Positions 34,393-43,342 are shown, numbered from the stretch's first letter. The stretch: 64,000 bases of DNA from an uncultured Eubacteriales bacterium (GCA_900546415.1 URCY01000002.1:13874-77873), one strand, 5' to 3'. Notes: generated by a model not told the origin, from the sequence alone. A program made the numbers and translations.

Positions 34393-35706
34393 TCAATCTG
34401 CCGCTGAGCCGATCGCGGCGAGCGCCTCGAGCTGATTTGCGGCCGTGACCTCGGCACGGCGGCTCGGATCGGTGCGATAGGGGCGAAGCAGCGCCTCGGC
34501 GCGCTCGGCCTCCTCGCGATAGCGCGGATCGGTCAGAACCTCGTGCATCGCCTCGGCAACCTGACGAGAGGTCAGGTAGGCGGCGTAGAGCCGCTTGGCG
34601 CAGCCGAAGTTCTCCAGCAGATTGGTAATGTTATGCCGCTGCTCAAACGGACCGGGGATCGAGACAAACGGACATTTGCCCATCAGCATGGCATAAAGCG
34701 TGCCCTGACCGGCCTGGATCAGCGCGGCGTCGCAATGCTCTGCCATTTCCAGCAGCGGATATTTTTCGCTGAAATGGAAATTCGGCGGATAAGACGCGAC
34801 CTCATCCGCAGTCAGGAAGCCGATCACGGAGACGAAGACCTCAAAATCGGTCGTGCGGAGCGCTTCCAGCGCAGTTTGCAGCACCCGCTTGCTCCCGGCC
34901 GAGCCGAGCGAGACGAGCACCTTTTTGCGGCCATTCTGCGCATAGAGCGCAGCTTTTTCCGCCTCGGAGAGGGGAATGACCTCGCTGTTGAGGATCGGGC
35001 CGATGAAAACGGTGCGGTTCGGGATCTCCGGCAGAGCCGGAAACAGCTCGCGCGCGTCGGACATCAGATTCAGGTCGCCGCAGTAAATGTCCATGTCACT
35101 GCAAAACGGCTCGCAGCCGTGCTGCATGAGATATTTGTTCCAGACCTGCGAGGTCGCGCAGGTCTGAATGGCGCGCTTCTGCATCACGCGGTCGGTCGTC
35201 AGCTCCAGCGCCTGCTGATAGGGAAGTGCCTTCACCTCGGCGCGGCTGAGTGCCTCAAAGGCCACGACGCGCTTTGCCGCGACGCTCTCCAAATAGGCCT
35301 TGGAGACCACGGCGGACAGACACCACGCCAGCTTGACCTTGGCGATCCGCGCCGAGACGGTCAGCGTCATGCGGTAGCCCGTAACGATCACGAACGGCCG
35401 GTAACGCGCGATCAGCTCCAGCTCGGCCTGAACAATGTCGTCCAGCTCCTCGTAGGTGGTGTATTGATTGCCGTATTTCTCCATATTCAGCATCTTGGCG
35501 ATGCGCTCCGGCGTGTACCAGCGGCGATCGGCCTCGAGCCGTTCGCGCACGAAGGGCAGACCGTTCAGCAGATGGTCGAAGCGACCCTCGCCCAAAAAGA
35601 CGACGCGATGGCCGCGACGGTGCATCTCCAGGCCGATCTCGATCATGCGCTGCGTCTCGCTCCAGTTGAAGAGCGCCGAGGCGATCAAAACGGTTTGCTG
35701 CTCCAT
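34393..35706 (-). CDS. MGT-type (GT1) glycosyltransferase
   Basis: This 437-residue soluble GT-B enzyme of the macrolide-glycosyltransferase type has N-terminal acceptor side VLIASALFNWSETQRMIEIG, a C-terminal donor side VLVSLGSAGSKRVLQTALEAL, and LIQAGQGTLYAMLMGKCPFV followed by FEQRHNITNLLENFGCA. The usual H of the donor loop (HGG) is replaced by QAGQG. Such enzymes glycosylate polyketides, sterols or lipids using nucleotide sugars. In this operon it most likely adds a sugar to the PKS product; sugar identity unknown. Confidence 0.88.
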   Translation of the reverse strand: MEQQTVLIASALFNWSETQRMIEIGLEMHRRGHRVVFLGEGRFDHLLNGLPFVRERLEADRRWYTPERIAKMLNMEKYGNQYTTYEELDDIVQAELELIARYRPFVIVTGYRMTLTVSARIAKVKLAWCLSAVVSKAYLESVAAKRVVAFEALSRAEVKALPYQQALELTTDRVMQKRAIQTCATSQVWNKYLMQHGCEPFCSDMDIYCGDLNLMSDARELFPALPEIPNRTVFIGPILNSEVIPLSEAEKAALYAQNGRKKVLVSLGSAGSKRVLQTALEALRTTDFEVFVSVIGFLTADEVASYPPNFHFSEKYPLLEMAEHCDAALIQAGQGTLYAMLMGKCPFVSIPGPFEQRHNITNLLENFGCAKRLYAAYLTSRQVAEAMHEVLTDPRYREEAERAEALLRPYRTDPSRRAEVTAANQLEALAAIGSAAD

Positions 35707-35710
35707 CGTT

Positions 35711-36076
35711 TTACTCCTCCTTCTCCGTCAGACGGACGGCGCAGGTCATGCTGACCAGCAGACCGTGGTCGGCCTCGCGGCAGATACGGACGGCAAAGCG
35801 GCTGAGGCCGTCGGCGCCGCAGGACGTTTTGCAGACGGTCTGAAGCTCCAGCCGGTCGTAAAGACGCCCCGGCATCTGAAACTTGCTTTGCAGCTGCTCA
35901 AGCCGGCAGCCGAACCCGCTGCCCTCCCGCAGCTGCGGGAAGGCGGAGCGGTTCTGCATGACATAATCGTACACGGCGGCCTCCGCCCAGACGAAATACA
36001 TCGGGTGATGGACGATGTTATACGAGTCGGTGTCCGTCGGGCCGACCGTAATAAAATAGGAATGCCGGGTTTTCAT
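35711..36076 (-). CDS. Hotdog-fold acyl thioesterase (4HBT type)
   Basis: This 121-residue single-domain hotdog protein contains VGPTDTDSYNIVHHPMYFVW, the 4-hydroxybenzoyl-CoA thioesterase motif with an Asp in the nucleophile or base position. It probably releases or edits acyl chains from the ACP. It sits between the ketosynthase (gap 3 bases) and the glycosyltransferase (gap 4 bases). Confidence 0.83.
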   Translation of the reverse strand: MKTRHSYFITVGPTDTDSYNIVHHPMYFVWAEAAVYDYVMQNRSAFPQLREGSGFGCRLEQLQSKFQMPGRLYDRLELQTVCKTSCGADGLSRFAVRICREADHGLLVSMTCAVRLTEKEE

Positions 36077-36079
36077 GCC

Positions 36080-38527
36080 TCAGTCGTTGACCTGCTCGAG
36101 CACGAGCGAGGCGAACGTGCCGCCCAGCGACATGCCGCTGACACAGGCCGTATGGATGTCGGCCTTGCGGTTTTCGCGGGCATAGCGTCCCTCGAGACCA
36201 GCGCGGAGCGCCGGGTGCCCGGCAGGGAGTCCGAGCGCCTCCTGCTTCTCAAACGCGTGCAGCGCAGCCAGCAGACTGTAGCCCGCGTCGGTGCCAGAGG
36301 CAATGCCCAGCAGGGGAGAGACGGTGGAGCAGAGCGTGTCGGCGCGCAGAACACCGGCCTCGGTCAGCGCTTGCAGCGCGTTGGCGTCGGCCTCGTCGCA
36401 GGCGGGAACGCCCATGGCGGTGTTGAGATAGAGGTCGATCTTCGGGCTTCCGGCCTCGCGGACGGCGTTTTCCACGCAGACGCGCAGAGCCTCGCCGTTC
36501 GGGTCGACGCTGGCCAGCTTCCCGTTGTCGGAGCTGACGCCCAGACCCTTCACGCGCGCCAGGAGCTTCGCGCCGCGCGCACGGGCGCAGGATTCCTTTT
36601 CCAGCACGACCGCCACTGCGCCGGGGGAGAGCACCATGCCGTCCGCCTCGGGCGTCAGAGGACGGTAGTCGTCGCGCGAGAGCAGATCGAGCTTGTCATT
36701 GCCGATCAGCAGCGGCTCGTTGCATTCATCGGCGCTGATGACGATGATCGCGTCGGCCGTATCGTTATGCAGCAGCTCGCTGGCATAGTTGAAGGCCAGC
36801 AGGAAGGAGGCCACGCCGTTCGAGAGCGTCGAGGTCGGGCCCTTGAGCATGTTGGCAATGCAGAAATTGCCGGGAGCGGCGTTGATGACGCTGTTCGGGA
36901 AATCGGACAGGCTGATCGAGGCGATGCCCTGCTCGACGATCATTTTGTCGATGTTGACGATCGTGCCGAGCGGGCCGGTGCCGGTGGCATAGATCACGCC
37001 GATGCGGTTCGAGCTCTCGCGGGTCACGCGGAGCTTGGAATGATCGAGCGCCTGCTTGCCGGCGGCCATGGTCAGCTTCGTGACCTCGTCGATGCGGCGG
37101 ATAAATTTGCTCGGGATGAACTTTTTCCACTCCACGTCGGGCATAACGCCGGCCTGATGATTTCTGCACTCGGCGGATTCGACCCTGCCGATGCAGGACG
37201 TGCGATTTTCAAAGGTCTGCCAGAGCTGGGCGATGCCCACGCCGCCGACGCCGCAGCAGCCCATGCCGGTGATGACAACGGAATCGTCGACCGGCTCGGG
37301 AGCGTTGCCCGTGAAGCCGGGCTTGCCGAGCGAGAGGCAGCAGTTGTTGCCGCCGAAGGCGAAGGAGTTGGAGAGAATGACCCTGCAATCGCGTTTTTCG
37401 GCCTTGTTCGGGACAAGGTCAAAGGGCGCGGGATCGAAATCCGGGTCAAAATTAACGGTCGGGGGCACCATGCCGTTGTTGAGCGCCATGACCGAGGCAA
37501 CGCATTCCTCGCCGCCGGCCGCGCCGAGGCAATGGCCGATCGCGCCCTTGATGCTGCTCAGAGCGACCTCGGGAACGCGGTCGTGAAACACGGCCTTGAA
37601 GGCGAGGCGCTCGGCGGTGTCGTTGGCGTGCGTGCCCGTTCCGTGGCCGTTGACATAGTCGATGTCCTCGACGGAGATGCCGCTGGCGCGGATGGCCGCC
37701 TGCATGGCACGGGACGCGCCGCCGCCGCCGAGATCGGGCGCGGTGGGATGATAGGCGTCTGCGCTCAGACCATAGCCGAGCACCTCGGCATAGATCGTTG
37801 CGCCGCGCTTGACGGCGTGGTCATAGTCCTCGAGCAGGACGAACGCGCCGCCCTCGCCGAGGTTGATGCCATGGCTGCCGCTGTAGGGCATGCAGCGCTC
37901 GGGATCGAGCGCCTTGAGCGCGTTGAACCCTGCAAAGGAGAAGGAGGACAGCGGGTCGACGCCGCCGGCAAGGATCACGTCGTGTTTGCCGTTGCGGATC
38001 ATATCGCAGCCGTAGCCGACAATGTTGCCGCTGGCGGCGCAGGCCGTCGAAATGACGGTCTTGACGCCGCGGAAGCCGAAGCGCTTGGCGACAATGTCGA
38101 CGATCGTATGCAGCGGATAGGCGACCAGCAGGTCGGCATCGGCAGAATCGATGCCGTTTTCCAGCCACTGCCGGTGGAAGGTCTGGCCGCTGAGCATACC
38201 GCCGAGGGACGTGCCGATGGCGACGCCGCAGCGGTAGGGGCTTTCGGCCGAGAGGTCAAATCCGGCGTGCTCCAGACATTCCGACCCGGCCAGCAGCGCG
38301 AACTGCGCGCAGCGATCAAAGGGAATGCCGTTTTCGGCAAAGAAGGGATCCTCACCGAGCGCTTCGCGGACGGCGCCGACCGTACCGGCGATATCGCCGC
38401 TCTTGGAGGAAAAAACCTTTCTGGAAAGGCCGACCTCGCCGTCGAAGAGGCGCTTTTCTACGGCCTCCTTGCCCTTGCCGAGGGCGTTGATGACGCCGTA
38501 GCCGGTGATGACAATCCGTTTTTTCAT
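36080..38527 (-). CDS. Fused ketosynthase-chain length factor (KSalpha-KSbeta in one chain)
   Basis: This 815-residue protein is two thiolase-fold FabF-like ketosynthases in tandem. KS1 (about 1-405) has all catalytic residues: Cys163 in STACAASGNIV, His295 in NGHGTGTH, and Lys327 and His332 in SIKGAIGHCLGAAGG. KS2 (about 416-815) lacks them: the Cys position is Gly571 in GPTSTLSNGVAS, the first His region reads LNTAMGVPACD and the second STVSPLLGIASG. That is the pattern of chain length factors, which normally are separate proteins that pair with KSalpha and set chain length. A single-chain version is unusual. It should perform decarboxylative Claisen elongation on the operon's ACP. Confidence 0.9.
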   Translation of the reverse strand: MKKRIVITGYGVINALGKGKEAVEKRLFDGEVGLSRKVFSSKSGDIAGTVGAVREALGEDPFFAENGIPFDRCAQFALLAGSECLEHAGFDLSAESPYRCGVAIGTSLGGMLSGQTFHRQWLENGIDSADADLLVAYPLHTIVDIVAKRFGFRGVKTVISTACAASGNIVGYGCDMIRNGKHDVILAGGVDPLSSFSFAGFNALKALDPERCMPYSGSHGINLGEGGAFVLLEDYDHAVKRGATIYAEVLGYGLSADAYHPTAPDLGGGGASRAMQAAIRASGISVEDIDYVNGHGTGTHANDTAERLAFKAVFHDRVPEVALSSIKGAIGHCLGAAGGEECVASVMALNNGMVPPTVNFDPDFDPAPFDLVPNKAEKRDCRVILSNSFAFGGNNCCLSLGKPGFTGNAPEPVDDSVVITGMGCCGVGGVGIAQLWQTFENRTSCIGRVESAECRNHQAGVMPDVEWKKFIPSKFIRRIDEVTKLTMAAGKQALDHSKLRVTRESSNRIGVIYATGTGPLGTIVNIDKMIVEQGIASISLSDFPNSVINAAPGNFCIANMLKGPTSTLSNGVASFLLAFNYASELLHNDTADAIIVISADECNEPLLIGNDKLDLLSRDDYRPLTPEADGMVLSPGAVAVVLEKESCARARGAKLLARVKGLGVSSDNGKLASVDPNGEALRVCVENAVREAGSPKIDLYLNTAMGVPACDEADANALQALTEAGVLRADTLCSTVSPLLGIASGTDAGYSLLAALHAFEKQEALGLPAGHPALRAGLEGRYARENRKADIHTACVSGMSLGGTFASLVLEQVND

Positions 38528-38552
38528 AGTGTGTTCTCCAAATTATGTATCG

Positions 38553-39647
38553 TTATTCCATCTGGGAATCCCAGCTCAGCGGGCGGACGAACGGGGACGA
38601 GAGCGTTTGCAGAGGATAGTCCTTGCCGTCAACGGTCAGCGTCATTTCAAGGCCGGAGACTGCGACATCGCTGCGCAGCAGCGCCAGACCGAGCACGCCG
38701 CCGATGGCGGGGTTGTTGCGGCAATGCAGAACCTTGCCGACTTCTTCGCCGAAAAGGCTGACGGGTGCGCCGTCCGGAACGTCCTTCGCGGGGCTGGAGA
38801 AGCCGACGCTCAGCTTTTCGCGCTCAGCCTCGAACAGCTCCATGAGCTTGTCGTGGCCGCAGTATTCTTCCTTTTCAAACTGAACGAACCACTGCTCGTT
38901 CAGCTCGAACAGGTTGCCCTCGGCGGCCGTCTGCGCGTTAAAGACCGGCTGGGAGATCTCCAGCATACAGGTCTCCAATGCATCCGTGCCGCAGAATTCC
39001 AGCCCCATCTCCGGGAATTTTTCCAGAATGTCGCGGATGAGCGCGAGCAGGTCGGCGTTCTCTGCGACGAAGCAGTAGCCGTATTCGCCGGAGCGGCCGA
39101 TGCGGCTCATCATGAGGGGCTTGCCGTTATGCTCGACGGTGGTCATGTCGCGCAGGGGCAGCGTCTCGACCGGGAAATTAAACAGCTCCTTGACGATCTT
39201 CCAGGACTTTTCGCCCTCGATGAACGCCAGCGCGTGCGTCTCGGACTGATCCTCGACGGTGACCTCGTCGGTCGCGTGATCCAGGATCCATGCCTTGACG
39301 GTCTCGGCGTTCTCGGGCGGGACGAGCACGAAATAGGCGTCCTCGCTGTTGATGACATAGGCGATGCCGAGTGTCACGGCGTCCTCGTTCAGGAAAAGGC
39401 ACTCACTGACCTTTCCGGGGTTCAGGAAGCTGACGTCCTTCGTCACGAGCGTGTCGAGGAAGCCGCCCGCGTCGTCGCCGGTGACCTTGAGGATGCAGTA
39501 GCCCACGCCGTCGATGATGCCGACATGGTGGCGCAGAACGTCGTATTCGTGTTCAACGGTCGTATAGGAAACGGGAACCTCGCAGCCTGCAAGCTCCGCA
39601 GCGTTCACCGTGCTGGGATAGAGTTCTTTCAACGGACTGACTTTCAT
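38553..39647 (-). CDS. GcvT-like folate-binding protein
   Basis: This 364-residue protein resembles the T-protein/aminomethyltransferase family: VEHEYDVLRHHVGIIDGVGY near the N-terminus, then DDAGGFLDTLVTKDV, GRSGEYGYCF, and a C-terminal barrel (VGKVLHCRNNPAIGGVLGLALL). No other glycine-cleavage gene is nearby, so it is not a housekeeping GcvT. Family members bind tetrahydrofolate and move one-carbon units (demethylation or methyl transfer); the role here is unknown. A YgfZ-like or demethylase function is equally possible. Confidence 0.8.
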   Translation of the reverse strand: MKVSPLKELYPSTVNAAELAGCEVPVSYTTVEHEYDVLRHHVGIIDGVGYCILKVTGDDAGGFLDTLVTKDVSFLNPGKVSECLFLNEDAVTLGIAYVINSEDAYFVLVPPENAETVKAWILDHATDEVTVEDQSETHALAFIEGEKSWKIVKELFNFPVETLPLRDMTTVEHNGKPLMMSRIGRSGEYGYCFVAENADLLALIRDILEKFPEMGLEFCGTDALETCMLEISQPVFNAQTAAEGNLFELNEQWFVQFEKEEYCGHDKLMELFEAEREKLSVGFSSPAKDVPDGAPVSLFGEEVGKVLHCRNNPAIGGVLGLALLRSDVAVSGLEMTLTVDGKDYPLQTLSSPFVRPLSWDSQME

Positions 39648-39662
39648 AGCTTTATCTCCTTT

Positions 39663-40148
39663 TTATACTTTTTCACTGACGGAAAGGACGCCTTCCACGG
39701 CGACCTGCTTGTCCACGCAAGCCTCCACCTTGATCTGCATCAGGTTGCCGAGCTGAACCTTTTTGGCCACGCGCAGCTCCAGCGTGTCGCCGGGGCGGAC
39801 AAGGCGCTTGAATTTCATGTTGCGGATATCGACCAGATAGCCGACCTTGTCGGCAATGGCCTCGTAGTCGATGTCCAGATGCTCGATGTCGTCCCAATTC
39901 GTGTCTGCGGGGAAAGCGCCGGTGCAGTACATCACGGCGGTGAGCTGCGCAAGGCTCTCGACGATCAGAACGCCCGGAACGATCGGCTCGCCCGGAAAAT
40001 GGCCGGTGAAATACGGCTCGTTGATCGTCACGTTCTTGATGCCGACGGCGCTCTTGCCGGGATCGAGCTTCACAACGCGGTCGACCAGCAGGAACGGGTA
40101 TTTATGCGGCAGCAGACGATAGATGTATTTTGCTTCGATCGGCTTCAT
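39663..40148 (-). CDS. FabZ-type 3-hydroxyacyl-ACP dehydratase
   Basis: This 161-residue hotdog dehydratase has the catalytic His50 in [14 protein letters not shown] and Glu64 in VESLAQ. It is slightly longer than typical FabZ because of an insertion (about 82-103, [20 protein letters not shown]). It removes water from the beta-hydroxyacyl-ACP made by the adjacent FabG, leaving a trans double bond. No FabI/FabK-type enoyl reductase is in the operon. Confidence 0.9.
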   Translation of the reverse strand: MKPIEAKYIYRLLPHKYPFLLVDRVVKLDPGKSAVGIKNVTINEPYFTGHFPGEPIVPGVLIVESLAQLTAVMYCTGAFPADTNWDDIEHLDIDYEAIADKVGYLVDIRNMKFKRLVRPGDTLELRVAKKVQLGNLMQIKVEACVDKQVAVEGVLSVSEKV

Positions 40149-40165
40149 GGCGGCTCCTCCTGCTA

Positions 40166-40498
40166 TCAGCCGAGATCGAAATCGTCGCCGTCGCCGTCCT
40201 CGCCGTCGTCGGTCATGTGCTCCATGACATAGTCTGCGATCGTGTTGACGGAGCTGAACACCTCGGACTCGCCGTCGGAGACGGTGACGGAGAATTCGTT
40301 ATAAATGCCGACTGCAAGCTCCAGCGCGTCGATGGAATCCAGCTCCAGACCGCGGCCGAACAGGGGCTGATCGTCCGTGATGAAGGCGGGTTCCAGATCG
40401 AGGCAGAGCTGCTCGACAATGATTTCCTTGACCTTTTCGCAGATCGCTCTGCGCTTCGCGGCATACTCCAGAACTTCTTCTTTTGTCGTGAATTTCAT
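40166..40498 (-). CDS. Acyl carrier protein
   Basis: This 110-residue ACP has the phosphopantetheine Ser55 in LELDSIDALELA and an acidic C-terminus (DGEDGDGDDFDLG). The start at 40498 follows AAGGAAGG. It is longer than housekeeping AcpP (about 75 residues) because of extra sequence before and after the core, suggesting a pathway-specific carrier. The pathway's Sfp-type transferase at 42716 is its likely activator. Confidence 0.9.
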   Translation of the reverse strand: MKFTTKEEVLEYAAKRRAICEKVKEIIVEQLCLDLEPAFITDDQPLFGRGLELDSIDALELAVGIYNEFSVTVSDGESEVFSSVNTIADYVMEHMTDDGEDGDGDDFDLG

Positions 40499-40553
40499 TT
40501 TGGTTTCCTTCCTTTCATTTCTATCCTTCCGGCAAGGCAAGGCCCTGCCGAAT

Positions 40554-41306
40554 TCACATAATCAGGCCGCCGTCGGCGACGATGGTCTTGCCCGTGATAT
40601 AGGACGCAAGGTCCGAGGCAAGGAACGTCACGACGTTGGCGATTTCCTGCGGCTCGCCGAAGCGCCCCATGGGGATATACTGCATGTATTTTTCCTCGAG
40701 GAGCTTGCGGTTGGCCTGCGTCATGCGGGTGTCGATAAAGCCGGGGGCGACGACGTTGGCGCGGATGCCGTGCCGCGCGTATTCCTTGGCGACCGTCTTG
40801 GTGAAGGAGACGATTGCGCCCTTGGAGGCGGAGTAATTCGCCTGCCCCTCCTGACCGACGACGCCGCTGGTCGAGGAGATGTTGACGATCGCGCCGCCGT
40901 TCTTGGCCGCGCACATCAGGCGGATCGCGCCCTGCGTGCAGTAATAGCAGCCGTAGAGATTTGTTTTGATAACGGTGTCAAAGGCCTCGCGGCTCATCAT
41001 CATCAGATAGCCGTCGCGCGTAACACCGGAGTTGTTGACGAGAATGTCCAGCTTTTTAAAATGCTTCTTGATCTTGGCGAACATGGCGTCGACCTCGTCC
41101 GGATCGGAGACGTCGGCCTTGACGATCGCCGCCTTGCCGCCTGCCTCGCGGATGACGTTGAGCGTTTCCTCCGCGCCCTCGCGGCTGCGGTTATAGTTGA
41201 TGACGACCGTCGCGCCCTTGGCGGCCAGATCGATCGCAACGGCGCGGCCGATTCCGGCGGAGCCGCCGGTCACGAGAGCGATTGTTCCTTCTTCAAAAAG
41301 CTTCAT
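40554..41306 (-). CDS. FabG-type 3-oxoacyl-ACP reductase
   Basis: This 250-residue short-chain dehydrogenase has the nucleotide motif TGGSAGIGRAVA, NNSG, and the catalytic Ser145-Tyr158-Lys162 (VNISSTSG...YSASK). The C-terminal GGLIM is close to the FabG ending. It reduces beta-ketoacyl-ACP to beta-hydroxyacyl-ACP. The start at 41306 has AAGGAGG upstream and overlaps the FabD stop by ATGA. Confidence 0.92.
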   Translation of the reverse strand: MKLFEEGTIALVTGGSAGIGRAVAIDLAAKGATVVINYNRSREGAEETLNVIREAGGKAAIVKADVSDPDEVDAMFAKIKKHFKKLDILVNNSGVTRDGYLMMMSREAFDTVIKTNLYGCYYCTQGAIRLMCAAKNGGAIVNISSTSGVVGQEGQANYSASKGAIVSFTKTVAKEYARHGIRANVVAPGFIDTRMTQANRKLLEEKYMQYIPMGRFGEPQEIANVVTFLASDLASYITGKTIVADGGLIM

Positions 41307-42244
41307 ATTGCAGCCTCCTTTTGCATCAGCTGCAGCGCCTGCATCCGCTGTTTCGGGTTCGACGCTGCATATACGGTCTGTTTGGGGTCGGTGTTGCGCA
41401 TCATACCGGCCAGAACCTTGCCGCTGCCGCATTCGACGAGCAGCAGCTCCGGCGTCTCGAGCAGGCGGCGCAGACCGTCGTACCAGTGGACGGTGTGGCA
41501 GCATTGCTGCGTCATATCGCGGAGAATGTCGTCGGTGCCCTCGGCATAATCGCCCTTGCAGTTGAGGATGATGCGGCAGTGCGGCTCGTGCATCGGGACG
41601 GAGCGGATGAATTCGGCAAAGCCTGTCTCCATCTCGCGCATGAGCGGTGTATGGAACGCGTTGCTGACACGCACGGGGATCGTCCGGATCGCGCCCTTCT
41701 CGCGGAACAGCGGCTCGGCGCGCTCGATCTCCTCGGGCAGCCCGCCGACGACGACCTGCTTCTCTGTGTTATGCAGCGCGACAGCCAGACGCTGGCCGGT
41801 CGGATCGACCTCGGCGCAGATCTCCTGCACCTGCGGGAGCGTCAGCCCCAGCACGGTGCACAGTGCGCCGCTCTGCTGCGTCCGGCTCATGAGCTGGGCG
41901 CGCTTGTCCACGATGCGGAACAGGTCGAAAAGGGAGAAGACCCCGGCGGCATAGAGTGCGGAGAACTGCCCCAGGCTGTGCCCCATCACGATGTCAGGGC
42001 GCGCGCCGTCGCGCGTCAGCAGGGTATAGTAGGCAAGGTTCATGGCGGTGACGGCGAGCTGCGTGTTCTGCGTCTGCTTGAGCTCGGCGTCGCCTGCGGT
42101 CAGACAGAGGCTGCGGACGTCGCGTCCGGTCGCTGCGGCAGCGGTCTCAAACACCTCGCCGACGGCGTCGGCATCCTTGCCCAGCTCGCGGAGCATTCCA
42201 GCCTTCTGCGTTCCCTGACCGGGGAACAGAAAACAGGTATTCAT
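41303..42244 (-). CDS. Malonyl-CoA:ACP acyltransferase (FabD-like)
   Basis: This 313-residue acyltransferase loads malonyl units on the ACP. Nucleophile Ser90 is in MGHSLGQFSALYAAG, substrate-clasping Arg in KRAQLM, catalytic His in VSNAFHTPLM, and the N-terminal FLFPGQGTQ motif is present. A dedicated copy in the cluster suggests the pathway does not rely on the housekeeping FabD. It overlaps both neighbours by ATGA. Confidence 0.92.
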   Translation of the reverse strand: MNTCFLFPGQGTQKAGMLRELGKDADAVGEVFETAAAATGRDVRSLCLTAGDAELKQTQNTQLAVTAMNLAYYTLLTRDGARPDIVMGHSLGQFSALYAAGVFSLFDLFRIVDKRAQLMSRTQQSGALCTVLGLTLPQVQEICAEVDPTGQRLAVALHNTEKQVVVGGLPEEIERAEPLFREKGAIRTIPVRVSNAFHTPLMREMETGFAEFIRSVPMHEPHCRIILNCKGDYAEGTDDILRDMTQQCCHTVHWYDGLRRLLETPELLLVECGSGKVLAGMMRNTDPKQTVYAASNPKQRMQALQLMQKEAAI

Positions 42245-42720
42245 GTTGCGATCTCTCCTTTATTTATAATGAATTGCGACATCTGTCCGCAGATTGAGCT
42301 TTCCCAATCCGGCAGCAGCCGGATCTGCTCGTCCACGGCGGCAATTTTGACCGTCGCCTCGGCGTAGCACGTCTGCGCTTCGTCGAAGACGCGGTGATAA
42401 AACTCCATCATGGGGATGCTGTTGACCACAAGGCGCGTCTGGATCGTCATTTTGCCGCGCCCGCGCCATGTGCGCAGTTGGTTGAAATCCGCCTTTGCGA
42501 CCACATAGCGCGCCTGCCGCGTGCGCCGCAGATTGTCCCCCGTGATCTGCGCGCTGCCCTGAAAACGGGAAAGCACGTCGAAGCGCGCCATCTCAAAGAA
42601 TTCAAAGAGCTTGGATGGGTGGAGCTCCTCGTTGCTGATGAGATCGGAAAAACGGGGGAACACGTCAAAATAAAAGTAGTAGGCGTGCTGCTTTTGCTCG
42701 GAAAAAGCCTGCGCTTCAAT
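42241..42720 (-). CDS. Hotdog-fold thioesterase/dehydratase-like protein, probable ATT start
   Basis: About 159 residues of hotdog type (HAYYFYFDVFPRFSDLISNE, HPSKLFEFFEMARFDVLSRF, QARYVVAKADFNQLRTWRG). The coding signal begins inside the end of the PPTase gene. The only in-frame ATG is 126 bases upstream, in a stretch whose Arg/Ser-rich translation looks like an out-of-frame shadow. The likely start is ATT at 42720, overlapping the PPTase TGA as ATTGA. It probably hydrolyses or transfers an acyl chain. Confidence 0.75.
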   Translation of the reverse strand: MEAQAFSEQKQHAYYFYFDVFPRFSDLISNEELHPSKLFEFFEMARFDVLSRFQGSAQITGDNLRRTRQARYVVAKADFNQLRTWRGRGKMTIQTRLVVNSIPMMEFYHRVFDEAQTCYAEATVKIAAVDEQIRLLPDWESSICGQMSQFIINKGEIAT

Positions 42721-43342
42721 CGATTCGATAGAAATCCCTCGCTTCCTTCGGTGAAATGGAATGAATGTCCGGCTGTGCGTCGGTCGGCGCGCAGAGCGCA
42801 ACGCAGACGTCCGGCGCGACCCATTGGTCACAGATCGCCACGGCAACGCCGTTCAGTGTCTGCGCCGATGCCAGCACGCTCAGGGAGCGCTTTGCCTCCG
42901 TCGTCCAGCCCGTGCCGAGCCATTTCAGGACGGCCTCCTTGCGCGCCCACAGGCGGCAGAGCGCCTTCGGCTCGTCCGGCGTTGCGGCGAGATCGCCGGA
43001 CGTCAGATAAGGGGCGTAAAACCGCGCCGGGATCCTCCGACACGCCTGAATATCCAGCCCGACCGGCTGCGTCCCGGAAACTGCGCAGGCGACCCAGCCG
43101 TCGCTGTGCGACAGGCTGAAGTGCGGCGCGCCGTCCGGAAGCACCGGCTTGCCCGAGGCGGTGCGCCGGCAGGCGGTGAGCTGTGCCTCGTCAAAGCCAA
43201 GCGACGCAAATGCGTGCCGCAGGAGCAGCCACGCCCACGCAAGGTCGTGCGCCTTTGCCCTGCTGAGCGCCGCCTGCACGCGGGACCGCCGTTCCGGCGG
43301 AAGCAGCTCGAGCGGGGGAAGCGGCAGAGCCGCCGACTCCAT
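42716..43342 (-). CDS. Sfp-type 4'-phosphopantetheinyl transferase
   Basis: This roughly 208-residue enzyme activates the pathway ACP by adding phosphopantetheine from CoA. Family motifs: FSLSHSDGWVACAVS, VGLDIQ (magnesium-binding Asp) and LWARKEAVLKWLGTG. It is the first gene of the biosynthetic operon. I chose the start at 43342 (MESAALPLPPLEL) as the first sensible Met; there is no obvious ribosome site. Sfp-type transferases typically serve secondary metabolism rather than AcpP. Confidence 0.88.
   Translation of the reverse strand: MESAALPLPPLELLPPERRSRVQAALSRAKAHDLAWAWLLLRHAFASLGFDEAQLTACRRTASGKPVLPDGAPHFSLSHSDGWVACAVSGTQPVGLDIQACRRIPARFYAPYLTSGDLAATPDEPKALCRLWARKEAVLKWLGTGWTTEAKRSLSVLASAQTLNGVAVAICDQWVAPDVCVALCAPTDAQPDIHSISPKEARDFYRID

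Noticed and set aside
38553..39647. Housekeeping glycine cleavage T-protein
   Set aside because: No gcvH, gcvP or lipoate gene is adjacent, and the gene sits inside the PKS operon with tight spacing.
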